Shown piece after piece: positions 15,538 to 22,412 of a DNA stretch of 64,000 bases. Position numbers and translations under genes: made by a program. The DNA lies in NCBI GenBank assembly GCA_902782225.1, contig CACZMF010000012.1, positions 1 through 64,000 on the forward strand, read 5' to 3'. The DNA is from an uncultured Bacteroidia bacterium (lineage in GTDB: Bacteria > Bacteroidota > Bacteroidia > Bacteroidales > UBA932). Each line of letters starts with the position of its first letter. Positions within the stretch are counted from its first letter, which is position 1. Under the pieces are notes generated by a model. That model saw only the letters and a list, made by a program, of their open reading frames with translations, ran no database searches and was not told the DNA's origin.

Positions 15538-16809
15538 CTACAGCGAATAGCCTCCCCGCGCCCCGCCAAGAGCGGATTCAATTATTTCGATGAATTGGGG
15601 CGAAACACCGTTCGCCACCGCCAGCTGCCTGAAGTTACCGAGAGCGTCTTTAACCTTTTCGATGTACTTTATAGGGTTCTTTATGTCGTTTTGTGAGGCA
15701 AAGGCAAGCAGGTCCGATACCGTGATATCCTCATGCTTGCCCATCACGGAGAATTCGTGAAACCTCTCCGGAGATGTGGGGGTCCTGAAGATGAAGCAGA
15801 GGTCGTAGGCGGGGGCAATATGCCATGATCCGTCCTTTTCCATTATGAAAGAGAAGTTCTTGGCATGGTCGTCAGTGTTGTTGGAAAGTATGTTGAATAC
15901 CAGCCTCAGGAACAGTTCATCAATTTCATCCTGAGGTATGGAAAGTTGCCTGGCTGTGGAAAAGAGGTTTTCGTAGCAATACGCTTCCGGATTAACGGCA
16001 GCGAGGGTCTGGGTGAATATTTTTTCTCCTCCTCGCCGGTCGAAGCGCTCGGTCAGGAAATGGTTGACGCCTTCCACCTTTATCAATCGCGACGGCATCA
16101 TCGTGATACCGGCACCGGTCGCAAGATCGTACCATGTTTTTTCAATTTCTGAAATACAGAACTCCGGGGTGTTGAACTTAAGTATGTAATACCTTCTGTC
16201 CCCTTTTGCGGAGGTCTGTCCGGAAAAGATATTCCCCTCTTCATCCATGGCAATTATTGCCTTTTTGAAGCGACCGCCTGCAGATGTACCGACGGCCATA
16301 AGAGCTTTCTGCGTGAGGGTTTCATCCGGGGATATGACAGCATGCTCCCGGTCCTGCTCAATTTTCTTTGCAAGGTCGTATAGTTTGGGTATCAACAGCC
16401 TCTCGCTTGCGCTGAATGCATCTTCGCTGCACGGGGCAAACTCCAGCGCACCCATTGCCCGGTTGCCGACGAAGGATAGCTTCGCCAGCGGGGTCTTGTC
16501 TTTTTCGTGATAATGATGTTCGGCGAACCATTGGTCGAAGAGGGTGTTGCCCCAGTCGTCCGGAAGCGAATCAGCAATGAATGGAGGCAGTTTTTGATAT
16601 TTCGCGGAGTCTGTGTTACCATAGATAGCAAAACGCGCCAACGGGCTCTTCGACGAAGCCGTCAAAGGGGCGATATCAAGCCCGGAATTAAGATACTCCC
16701 TGGAAAAGAAGAAATACGAGTTGCCCTTAACCGGGTTCCAGCAAAGCTGCCCGATTTCCTGCCCCCACAGTATGACACTCAGCCTGCCAGTATCAATAAT
16801 CTTTGCCAT
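15538..16809 (-). CDS. hipA: HipA-family serine/threonine kinase toxin
   Basis: 423 residues with the N-terminal HipA subdomain (FFFSREYLNSGLDIAPL, ADSLPDDWGNTLFDQW, KLSFVGNRAMGALEF) and the kinase core. GTSAGGRFKKAI is the Gly-rich phosphate/autophosphorylation loop; SNNTDDHAKNFSF (about 310-320) is the catalytic loop with Asp, Lys and Asn; APAYDL provides the Mg-binding Asp. HipA kinases arrest growth by phosphorylating translation factors such as aminoacyl-tRNA synthetases; the target here is not known. Its start overlaps the hipB stop by 17 bases, so the pair is co-translated and neutralised by HipB. Confidence 0.93.
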   Translation of the reverse strand: MAKIIDTGRLSVILWGQEIGQLCWNPVKGNSYFFFSREYLNSGLDIAPLTASSKSPLARFAIYGNTDSAKYQKLPPFIADSLPDDWGNTLFDQWFAEHHYHEKDKTPLAKLSFVGNRAMGALEFAPCSEDAFSASERLLIPKLYDLAKKIEQDREHAVISPDETLTQKALMAVGTSAGGRFKKAIIAMDEEGNIFSGQTSAKGDRRYYILKFNTPEFCISEIEKTWYDLATGAGITMMPSRLIKVEGVNHFLTERFDRRGGEKIFTQTLAAVNPEAYCYENLFSTARQLSIPQDEIDELFLRLVFNILSNNTDDHAKNFSFIMEKDGSWHIAPAYDLCFIFRTPTSPERFHEFSVMGKHEDITVSDLLAFASQNDIKNPIKYIEKVKDALGNFRQLAVANGVSPQFIEIIESALGGARGGYSL

Positions 16810-17107
16810 TTTGCGTCCTTCTTACTCTGTGTTGTTGTTTTGTGGCCGTCAGATATGGATTGGCTGGTTGCTCTGGAATCAAGTCATCAATACGGTCCAA
16901 CAGGCCGACCGGACGGAGCATAGCCATCAAGTTGTTGATGTTCATATTTGTAATCGTCCCTGTCTCAAACTTGTGGACCGTTGAGACCGATACACCTGCG
17001 GCCTTGGCGATGTCTCCTTGGGAAAGGTTCATGACAAGCCTGTAATCCTTGTATCTCAATCCAAGCATCTGCAAAATCTGCGAGTTCGAGTATTTCTTTA
17101 GGTCCAT
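16793..17107 (-). CDS. hipB: HipB-like XRE antitoxin
   Basis: 104 residues from ATG 17107 (the TTG at 17131 lies in the -7 box). A helix-turn-helix of the Cro/CI type spans about 24-75: LSQGDIAKAAGVSVSTVHKFETG. The C-terminal tail (NPYLTATKQQHRVRRTQNGKDY) would carry the HipA-contact segment. It binds its own promoter, in which a perfect AT palindrome is present (17133-17146). Confidence 0.9.
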   Translation of the reverse strand: MDLKKYSNSQILQMLGLRYKDYRLVMNLSQGDIAKAAGVSVSTVHKFETGTITNMNINNLMAMLRPVGLLDRIDDLIPEQPANPYLTATKQQHRVRRTQNGKDY

Positions 17108-17128
17108 AATTATAAATATTTCTTTATG

Positions 17129-17158
17129 CAAATATAATTAATTATAGTTTAATAGCAA
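17129..17158 (-). promoter_or_regulatory. hipBA promoter with palindromic operator
   Basis: Minus strand: TTG at 17158-17156, 19 bases, TATATTTG at 17136-17129. A 14-base perfect palindrome, TATAATTAATTATA at 17133-17146, covers the -7 end and spacer, where HipB could block RNA polymerase. Confidence 0.75.
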
Positions 17159-17271
17159 TATTCAGTATTAAAATATATTTTGTTATAATTTAATTGCTAA
17201 TGATTAGAGTCTTCGCAGCACCAAGCGTCTAACCGACACTGGCAAATAACTCAAAAAAAATTAAAAATATA

Positions 17272-17301
17272 TTGTTTTTCAATAATTATTTGTTATATTT
17301 G
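17272..17301 (+). promoter_or_regulatory. promoter of the NfeD-like/flotillin operon
   Basis: TTG 17272-17274, 19 bases, TATATTTG 17294-17301, 23 bases before the ATG at 17325: perfect spacing and boxes. Confidence 0.85.
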
Positions 17302-17324
17302 CAAAAATTAAAACGAAAAACAAT

Positions 17325-17957
17325 ATGGTTGAATGGTGGAACTCTCTTAGCACTATGATGAAAATCCTCTGGGCGATCACCCTTTCTGCATCGCTGATTT
17401 TCGTCATCCAAAGCATTATGACCTTCCTCGGAGCCGATTCCGGTTCCGATTTCGACACCTCTGCCGATGCCTCGGGCGCAGATGCCCCCGACCTGACGGT
17501 GGACGGTGTGGATGCAGCCGACGCCGGCCACGGCACCGGCCTGGGCCTCCTGACCTTCCGTAATTTCGTGAATTTCATCATCGGTTTCGGCTGGTCTGCC
17601 ATCTTGCTCAAGGACGCCATCCCCTCCACCACCTTGCTGCTGATTATCGCAATCGCGGTGGGTGTGGCCCTGGTGTTCCTCGTGATGACTCTTTTCCGCT
17701 GGCTCGGCAGCATGCAGCAGTCCGGCAACATCAACGTCTTCAAGTCCGCCGTCGGATGCGAAGGCAAGGTGTATCTCGCCATCCCCGGCCAGCGCTCCGG
17801 CACCGGCAAGGTGCAGATCACCATCAATGAGTCCGTGCGCGAGTACGATGCCGTGACCGACGGCCCCACCCTTCCCACAGGCGCCGCGATCCGTGTGGTC
17901 GAGGCCGTGGGCAGCGAGACGGTGCTCGTGGAAGCAATTGAATCAATAATCATCTAA
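17325..17957 (+). CDS. NfeD/YuaF-like membrane protein, flotillin partner
   Basis: 210 residues. N-terminal helix (14-34), an acidic Asp/Ala/Gly-rich loop (40-75), two more hydrophobic segments (about 82-98 and 105-122), and a C-terminal beta domain (135-205; VGCEGKVYLAIPGQRSGTGKV) like the OB-fold of NfeD/YuaF proteins. Such proteins are encoded with flotillins and are thought to help organise membrane microdomains. It is 11 bases upstream of the flotillin gene and shares its promoter. Confidence 0.8.
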   Translation: MVEWWNSLSTMMKILWAITLSASLIFVIQSIMTFLGADSGSDFDTSADASGADAPDLTVDGVDAADAGHGTGLGLLTFRNFVNFIIGFGWSAILLKDAIPSTTLLLIIAIAVGVALVFLVMTLFRWLGSMQQSGNINVFKSAVGCEGKVYLAIPGQRSGTGKVQITINESVREYDAVTDGPTLPTGAAIRVVEAVGSETVLVEAIESIII

Positions 17958-17968
17958 CACATACAACT

Positions 17969-19366
17969 ATGCCACTTTATCTCATCCTTATCATCGTATT
18001 TGTCCTGTTCGTGACGTTTGCGGCCATCCTCCGCAGATACCGCAGGTGCCCTTCAGACCGTATCCTCGTGATTTACGGTAAGACCGGAAGGTCCTCTTCC
18101 GCAAAGTGCGTCCACGGCGGCGCGGCCTTCATCTGGCCGGTCTTCCAGGATTACTCCTACCTCGACCTCAAGCCGATCAGCATCGAGTGCAACCTGACCA
18201 ACGCCCTTTCCAAGCAGAACATCCGCGTGGATGTGCCCTGCCGCTTCACCGTGGGTATCAGCACCGAGCCCGAGGTGATGACCAACGCTGCAGAAAGGCT
18301 CCTGGGCCTGAGCACCGACAGCATCCAGAGCATCGCCACCGATATCCTCTTCGGCCAGCTGCGTCTCGTCATCGCCACGATGGACATCGAGGAAATCAAC
18401 GCCGACCGCGACAAGTTCCTCGCCAGCGTGTCCGCCAACGTGGAGGCCGAACTCCGCAAGATCGGACTCAAGCTCATCAACGTGAACGTGACCGATATCC
18501 GCGACGAGTCCGGCTACATCGAGGCCCTCGGTAAGGAAGCCGCCGCAAAGGCTATCAACGACGCGAAGAAGAGCGTGGCCGAGCAGAACCGTTTCGGTGA
18601 GATCGGTAAGGCCGAGGCCGACAGGGACAAGGACATCCGTATCGCCGAGACCACCAGGGACACCCGTATCAAGACCGCCGAGGCCAACGCCCACGCCGTC
18701 GAGGGTGAGAACCAGTCCAAGATCACCATCGCCAACTCCGACGCGGCCCGCCGCGAGAAGGAGGCCGAGGCAGCCCGCATAGCCGTGGCCGCTGAGAAGG
18801 TGCAGGCCGCAAAGGCCCTCGAAGAGGCCTACAAGAGCGAGCGCGACGCCGAACTTGCCCGTGCCGCGAGGGAAGAGGCCACCCGCAAGGCCAACGTCGT
18901 GGTGCCCGCCCAGATTGAAAAGGAGAAGGCCATCATCGACGCCGAAGCTGAAGCCGAACAGATCCGCCGCAAGGCGAAGGGTGAGGCCGACGCCATCTAC
19001 GCCAAGATGGATGCACAGGCCCGCGGTGTCCTCGAAATCCTCACCAAGCAGGCAAGCGGTTTCCAGCAGCTCGTGGGTGCCGCCCAGGGCGATGCCCAGA
19101 AGGCCGTGCTGATGATGATCGCGGACAAGCTGCCCGAGCTGGTGAAGACCCAGGTCGAGGCCGTGAAGGGCATCAACATCGACAAGGTGACCGTCTGGGA
19201 CGGCGGAAAAGGCGAGAACGGGAAGACTGCCACGGCCAACTTCGTGTCCGGCCTGATGCAGTCCGTACCGCCTCTGCAGGATCTCTTCAAGATGGCCGGA
19301 ATGGAGCTCCCCAACTACCTGAAGGGCGAGGCAAAGCCCGAGGAAGCAAAGCAGGAGGAGAACTGA
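17969..19366 (+). CDS. flotillin-like SPFH/band 7 protein
   Basis: 465 residues: one N-terminal membrane helix (3-23), an SPFH domain (about 25-200; DRILVIYGKTG, PVFQDYSYLDLKPISIE, DVPCRFTVGIST), a long Ala/Glu-rich coiled coil (195-345) and a conserved tail (LVGAAQGDAQKAVLMMIADKLPEL). This is the YqiK/FloA-type flotillin plan: it oligomerises on the inner membrane in lipid-ordered patches. Co-transcribed with the NfeD-like gene before it and the XRE gene one base after it. Confidence 0.93.
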   Translation: MPLYLILIIVFVLFVTFAAILRRYRRCPSDRILVIYGKTGRSSSAKCVHGGAAFIWPVFQDYSYLDLKPISIECNLTNALSKQNIRVDVPCRFTVGISTEPEVMTNAAERLLGLSTDSIQSIATDILFGQLRLVIATMDIEEINADRDKFLASVSANVEAELRKIGLKLINVNVTDIRDESGYIEALGKEAAAKAINDAKKSVAEQNRFGEIGKAEADRDKDIRIAETTRDTRIKTAEANAHAVEGENQSKITIANSDAARREKEAEAARIAVAAEKVQAAKALEEAYKSERDAELARAAREEATRKANVVVPAQIEKEKAIIDAEAEAEQIRRKAKGEADAIYAKMDAQARGVLEILTKQASGFQQLVGAAQGDAQKAVLMMIADKLPELVKTQVEAVKGINIDKVTVWDGGKGENGKTATANFVSGLMQSVPPLQDLFKMAGMELPNYLKGEAKPEEAKQEEN

Positions 19367-19367
19367 T

Positions 19368-19574
19368 ATGATTGTGATCAATCTGGACGTGATGCTTGCC
19401 CGGAGGAAGATGTCCTCCGGGGAGCTTTCCGAGAAAGTGGGCATCTCGCCGGCCAACATATCGATTCTCAAAACCGGAAAAGCCAAGGCGATACGCTTCT
19501 CGACCCTTGACGCGCTTTGTGCCGCCCTCGACTGCCAGCCCGGCGACATCCTCGAATTCAGACCAGGCAACTAA
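19368..19574 (+). CDS. small XRE (YozG-like) transcriptional regulator
   Basis: 68 residues that are almost entirely one helix-turn-helix: LDVMLARRKMSSGELSEKVG, then ISPANISILKTGKAKAIRFSTL, ending ALDCQPGDILEF, the HTH_26/YozG signature. The ATG overlaps nothing but starts one base after the flotillin stop, so it belongs to that operon. Often such regulators sit beside a DUF2975 membrane protein, which is absent here. It may control the flotillin operon. Confidence 0.92.
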   Translation: MIVINLDVMLARRKMSSGELSEKVGISPANISILKTGKAKAIRFSTLDALCAALDCQPGDILEFRPGN

Positions 19575-19624
19575 GCCCCGACCTGCGTTTTTCGCAATCG
19601 TCTGATAATCAATCCCTTCTATGT

Positions 19625-19652
19625 CTCCTATGCTCCAAACGGCGCATAGGAG
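19625..19652 (+). terminator. terminator of the flotillin operon
   Basis: 9-bp stem CTCCTATGC / GCATAGGAG followed by ATTTGCTTTTGC. Flanked by CTGATAATCAA (19609) and TTGATAATCAGC (19665), an outer inverted pair also seen as a box in the 110-bp elements. Confidence 0.7.
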
Positions 19653-19780
19653 ATTTGCTTTTGCTTGATAATCAGCGGCTTACAAAAAACGGAATGGCGG
19701 ACGCGGCGGCAGATGCAAGATTCCGCTATGTTGTGGATTTAATAGTTGAATATTGGTTTAGCATCCTTCGTCGTTCGACG

Positions 19781-19815
19781 GGACAGGGTGGCCCGATCTC
19801 CGGGCCGCCCTGTTC
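19781..19815. repeat. strong GC hairpin
   Basis: ACAGGGTGGCCCG (19783-19795) and CGGGCCGCCCTGT (19801-19813) pair over 13 bp with one G-T wobble and a 5-base loop. Downstream of the flotillin operon on plus and downstream of yidD on minus; no gene in between. Confidence 0.7.
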
Positions 19816-19889
19816 AATGTTCTGCAAATTGCTTCTTGATAGTCAGCGAGATCGTTTTGCTGCTTGCTTTAGGTGCTGGCAGGGCGGCA

Positions 19890-20016
19890 GCCGGAGGAGT
19901 AGTTGCAACCGAAAACCAGTGGCCGCCCGTGGCCACTTGAACGGGAGGGGCCCGCCGCGTAGCGGTGGGAGGGATGGAGCGAAGCGGAAGGTTTTCGGTG
20001 CAACTACTCCTCCGGC
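19890..20016. repeat. long inverted repeat enclosing smaller hairpins
   Basis: Arms 19890-19917 and 19990-20016 are reverse complements over 27 of 28 bases (one base missing in the right arm). Inside are AGTGGCC...GGCCACT (19918-19936) and a GC-rich stretch. The right arm ends 11 bases from the yidD stop. No ORF of note. It may end the ten-gene minus operon or be a small non-autonomous element. Confidence 0.7.
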
Positions 20017-20027
20017 AAACTAAGCCC

Positions 20028-20267
20028 CTACGGCACGGGGTCGTAGCCGGAGCCGCCCCAGGGGTGGCAGCGGAGGATGCGGCGAAGGGCGAGCCAGCCG
20101 CCTTTGAAAGGGCCGTACTTCCGGAAGGCCTCGAGGGCGTACTCGGAGCAGGTGGGGGTGAAGCGGCAGCTGGGCGGGGTGAACGGAGAAATGCAGAACC
20201 TGTAGAAATGGATCAGCAGGATGAACGGCGCAGAGAGCACCCTTTTCACGATATCCCACGCCTTCAT
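20028..20267 (-). CDS. yidD: YidD membrane protein insertion factor
   Basis: 79 residues, the canonical length. [38 protein letters not shown] and [13 protein letters not shown] are the family hallmarks with its conserved cysteines. YidD assists YidC-dependent insertion of inner-membrane proteins. The start overlaps the rnpA stop by 4 bases, the usual rnpA-yidD pairing. It is the last gene of the mutS operon. Confidence 0.97.
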   Translation of the reverse strand: MKAWDIVKRVLSAPFILLIHFYRFCISPFTPPSCRFTPTCSEYALEAFRKYGPFKGGWLALRRILRCHPWGGSGYDPVP

Positions 20268-20611
20268 TTCCCGGAAAACCTTTTAAGCAGCGACCCCACT
20301 TCCTCGAAAATCACTGCGGAATCCACCACCTCAGGGGCCGAATACACAAAGAGCATGTCGTGCCCGGGAGGAAGGAGCTCCTTCTGCAGGCGGTACGACT
20401 CCCGCATCCGGCGTTTGAGAAGGTTGCGCTTGACGGCACGCTTGAAGTAGCGCTTCGGCACGGACACCATTATCCTGTTTATATCCAGGCCGTTCTCCTG
20501 CAGGCAACAACAACGCAGGTGGGGCGTCTGGCTCCACCTGCCGCTGCCCGTCAGGCGCGCTATTGCCGTCCTGCCGGACAATCTCTCCTCTTTGGGAAGG
20601 GTCGCCGCCAT
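20264..20611 (-). CDS. rnpA: ribonuclease P protein component
   Basis: 115 residues. The RNR signature [15 protein letters not shown] (about 67-81) and [13 protein letters not shown] identify RnpA, the protein subunit that binds the catalytic RNA and the 5' leader of pre-tRNA. Gap of 7 bases to hemD, overlap of 4 with yidD. Notably rpmH is not next to it, as usual in Bacteroidota. Confidence 0.96.
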   Translation of the reverse strand: MAATLPKEERLSGRTAIARLTGSGRWSQTPHLRCCCLQENGLDINRIMVSVPKRYFKRAVKRNLLKRRMRESYRLQKELLPPGHDMLFVYSAPEVVDSAVIFEEVGSLLKRFSGK

Positions 20612-20618
20612 CGCGCAA

Positions 20619-21356
20619 TCAGTTGGACTGCTCCAAAAAAATGTCGATGGCTTTCGATGCCGACGGAATGTCGGTGTTGGGACCGCCGGTCACGGCCACC
20701 TCGAGGCCTGCCTCGGCGAGGGCCTTGGCGATGCTGCGGCCGTAGGCGATGATGGCAGTATTCCCCTGCTTGAAATCGGGGAAACTGGCATAGAGCGACT
20801 TAAGGTCGGCGGGGTTGTAGAGCACCATGGCTCCGTAGTCGGTGAGATTGAGGCCGGTGAGGTCCTGGGACACGGACTTGACCATCACGGACACCGTGAA
20901 ATCCAGGCCCGCCGCCTCGAAGAGAGAACGGACAGTGCTCGTGCTGGCCTCGGCGGAAGTGGTGATAAGGAATTTCTCCCCCTTGTGCTTGGGCCCGATC
21001 AGGGACACTATCGACTGGGGCGTGCCGTCTCCGAAGAATATCTTGCGTTTGCGGTACACCACGTGCTTCTGGAGATAAAGGGCCACGAGCTCGGTCGTGC
21101 AGAAATATTTCATCGTCTCAGGCACTTTGAAACGCATCTCGTCGCAGAGCATAAAGTAGGCGTCGATGGCGTGCCTGGATGAAAAGACAATAGCGGTATA
21201 ATCGGGAAGATTGATACGCTGGCTGCGGAATTCCTTCGGAGAAACAGGCTCAATCAAAAAGAAAGGATGGAACTCGAAAGCCGCCCCGTATTTCTCTTCC
21301 AACGCGTTGTAGGCGTTAAGGTTTGAAGGTTCCTTTTGTGAGATAAGTATCTTCAT
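20619..21356 (-). CDS. hemD: uroporphyrinogen-III synthase
   Basis: 245 residues from ATG 21356, whose ATG overlaps the DUF4271 stop (ATGA). KILISQKEPSN, TAIVFSSRHAIDAYF, GTPQSIVSLI and the C-terminal TDYGAMVLYNPADLKSL / AIIAYGRSIAKALAEAGLEVAVTG segments fit the two-domain HemD fold. It closes hydroxymethylbilane to uroporphyrinogen III. The gene order DUF4271-hemD-rnpA-yidD is common in the phylum. Whether the full haem pathway exists elsewhere cannot be seen. Confidence 0.9.
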   Translation of the reverse strand: MKILISQKEPSNLNAYNALEEKYGAAFEFHPFFLIEPVSPKEFRSQRINLPDYTAIVFSSRHAIDAYFMLCDEMRFKVPETMKYFCTTELVALYLQKHVVYRKRKIFFGDGTPQSIVSLIGPKHKGEKFLITTSAEASTSTVRSLFEAAGLDFTVSVMVKSVSQDLTGLNLTDYGAMVLYNPADLKSLYASFPDFKQGNTAIIAYGRSIAKALAEAGLEVAVTGGPNTDIPSASKAIDIFLEQSN

Positions 21357-22057
21357 ATAGTACACCCGAAAATCAATATGCCAACAGGCAAGATTTCGAG
21401 GGCGCAAAGATACAAAATTGTTGCCAAACTACCATAACGGGATGATAAAATTTGACTTGTGCGGCGAAGGTGAAGGAGGAACACGAGTGCGCTCTCGACA
21501 AGAAGTACGCCCCTGACCACGGCAGAGGGCACTTTCAGGGCCATAAGCAGAAGCGCGCTTGCGAGCATCAGCACCGAAAGAAGTATCAAGTAATTGAATA
21601 TGACGTTCCTGAGCGTGGAGGCATACTCGCTGGTCTTGCTCCGCAGGGGCGTGCAGAGATAGAAAAGCCAGCGCAGCAGAAGGGCCAGCATGATGATTCC
21701 GAAGGTGAACAGCAGGTGCCACGAAGGCGCCACGACAGCGCCGAAACCGGGGTTGATCAGACGGAAGTAGTCCGACAGCATCGCTATTGTCAGGACGGAC
21801 GGCAGTGCCACGGTGTTGCGGGTGCGCGCCACGCTGACGCTGTGCTCCACTTCGATATTCCCCTTCCAGCGGGAAATGCAGCGCCACAGCTGGGGGAACA
21901 CCCGCAGGAGGTCGGCAATCTCGATGAGGATCAGGACCACGGTCAGCACCACGGCCACGCGGTTCAGGAAGAATTCACCCCACGGCTGCGCGCCCGCGGA
22001 CGGCAGGAGCGGAGTCGTGGACATGTTCAGTATTCCTTCCTTGAACAGCTCCGGCAT
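21353..22057 (-). CDS. DUF4271 multi-pass membrane protein
   Basis: 234 residues with about six hydrophobic segments (residues 30-53, 90-105, 113-128, 143-165, 178-190, 212-232). Typical Bacteroidota DUF4271 protein, function unknown, nearly always next to hemD; a link to haem or envelope biology is only suggested by that. Translationally coupled to hemD by a 4-base overlap. A second start at MSTTPLLPS (22024) is possible. Confidence 0.88.
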   Translation of the reverse strand: MPELFKEGILNMSTTPLLPSAGAQPWGEFFLNRVAVVLTVVLILIEIADLLRVFPQLWRCISRWKGNIEVEHSVSVARTRNTVALPSVLTIAMLSDYFRLINPGFGAVVAPSWHLLFTFGIIMLALLLRWLFYLCTPLRSKTSEYASTLRNVIFNYLILLSVLMLASALLLMALKVPSAVVRGVLLVESALVFLLHLRRTSQILSSRYGSLATILYLCALEILPVGILIFGCTI

Positions 22058-22060
22058 AGG

Positions 22061-22405
22061 CTAGTTTCCCCTTTTCGCTTTGTAGCCCATTTCGGTGAGC
22101 AGGGCGGTCACTTTGTCGCGCAGGTCGCCCTGGATGGTGATTTCCCCGTCCTTGGCGGTGCCGCCCACCCCGCAGCGGGTCTTGAGCGTCTTGGCAAGGG
22201 CGGCCAGGTCTTCCTGACGGCCCACGAAGCCCTCCACCAGCGTGACCTGCTTTCCGGCCCTCTGGCGGCGGTCTATGCGCACGATAAGCCGCTGGCTTGC
22301 CGGAGGGAGAGTCTCCTGCTCCGGCTCGGCCGCGGTCTCATATTTGAAGTCAGGGTTGGTGGAATAAACCACTCCCAGACGGGATTTCCAATCGTTCTCT
22401 GCCAT
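22061..22405 (-). CDS. SUI1/eIF1-like translation factor (YciH)
   Basis: 114 residues. The C-terminal domain (about 45-112) shows VRIDRRQRAGKQVTLVEGF and LAKTLKTRCGVGGTAKDGEITIQGD, the SUI1 core. Bacterial YciH proteins influence start-codon choice in reconstituted systems; the in vivo role is unclear. The first 40 residues are a low-complexity extension. Spaced 3 bases from DUF4271 and 7 from YfhO. Confidence 0.95.
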   Translation of the reverse strand: MAENDWKSRLGVVYSTNPDFKYETAAEPEQETLPPASQRLIVRIDRRQRAGKQVTLVEGFVGRQEDLAALAKTLKTRCGVGGTAKDGEITIQGDLRDKVTALLTEMGYKAKRGN

Positions 22406-22412
22406 ATTTAAG

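Noticed and set aside
20028..20611. Replication origin near rnpA/yidD
   Set aside because: No DnaA-box cluster, rpmH, dnaA or dnaN is nearby; in this phylum rnpA is usually away from the origin.
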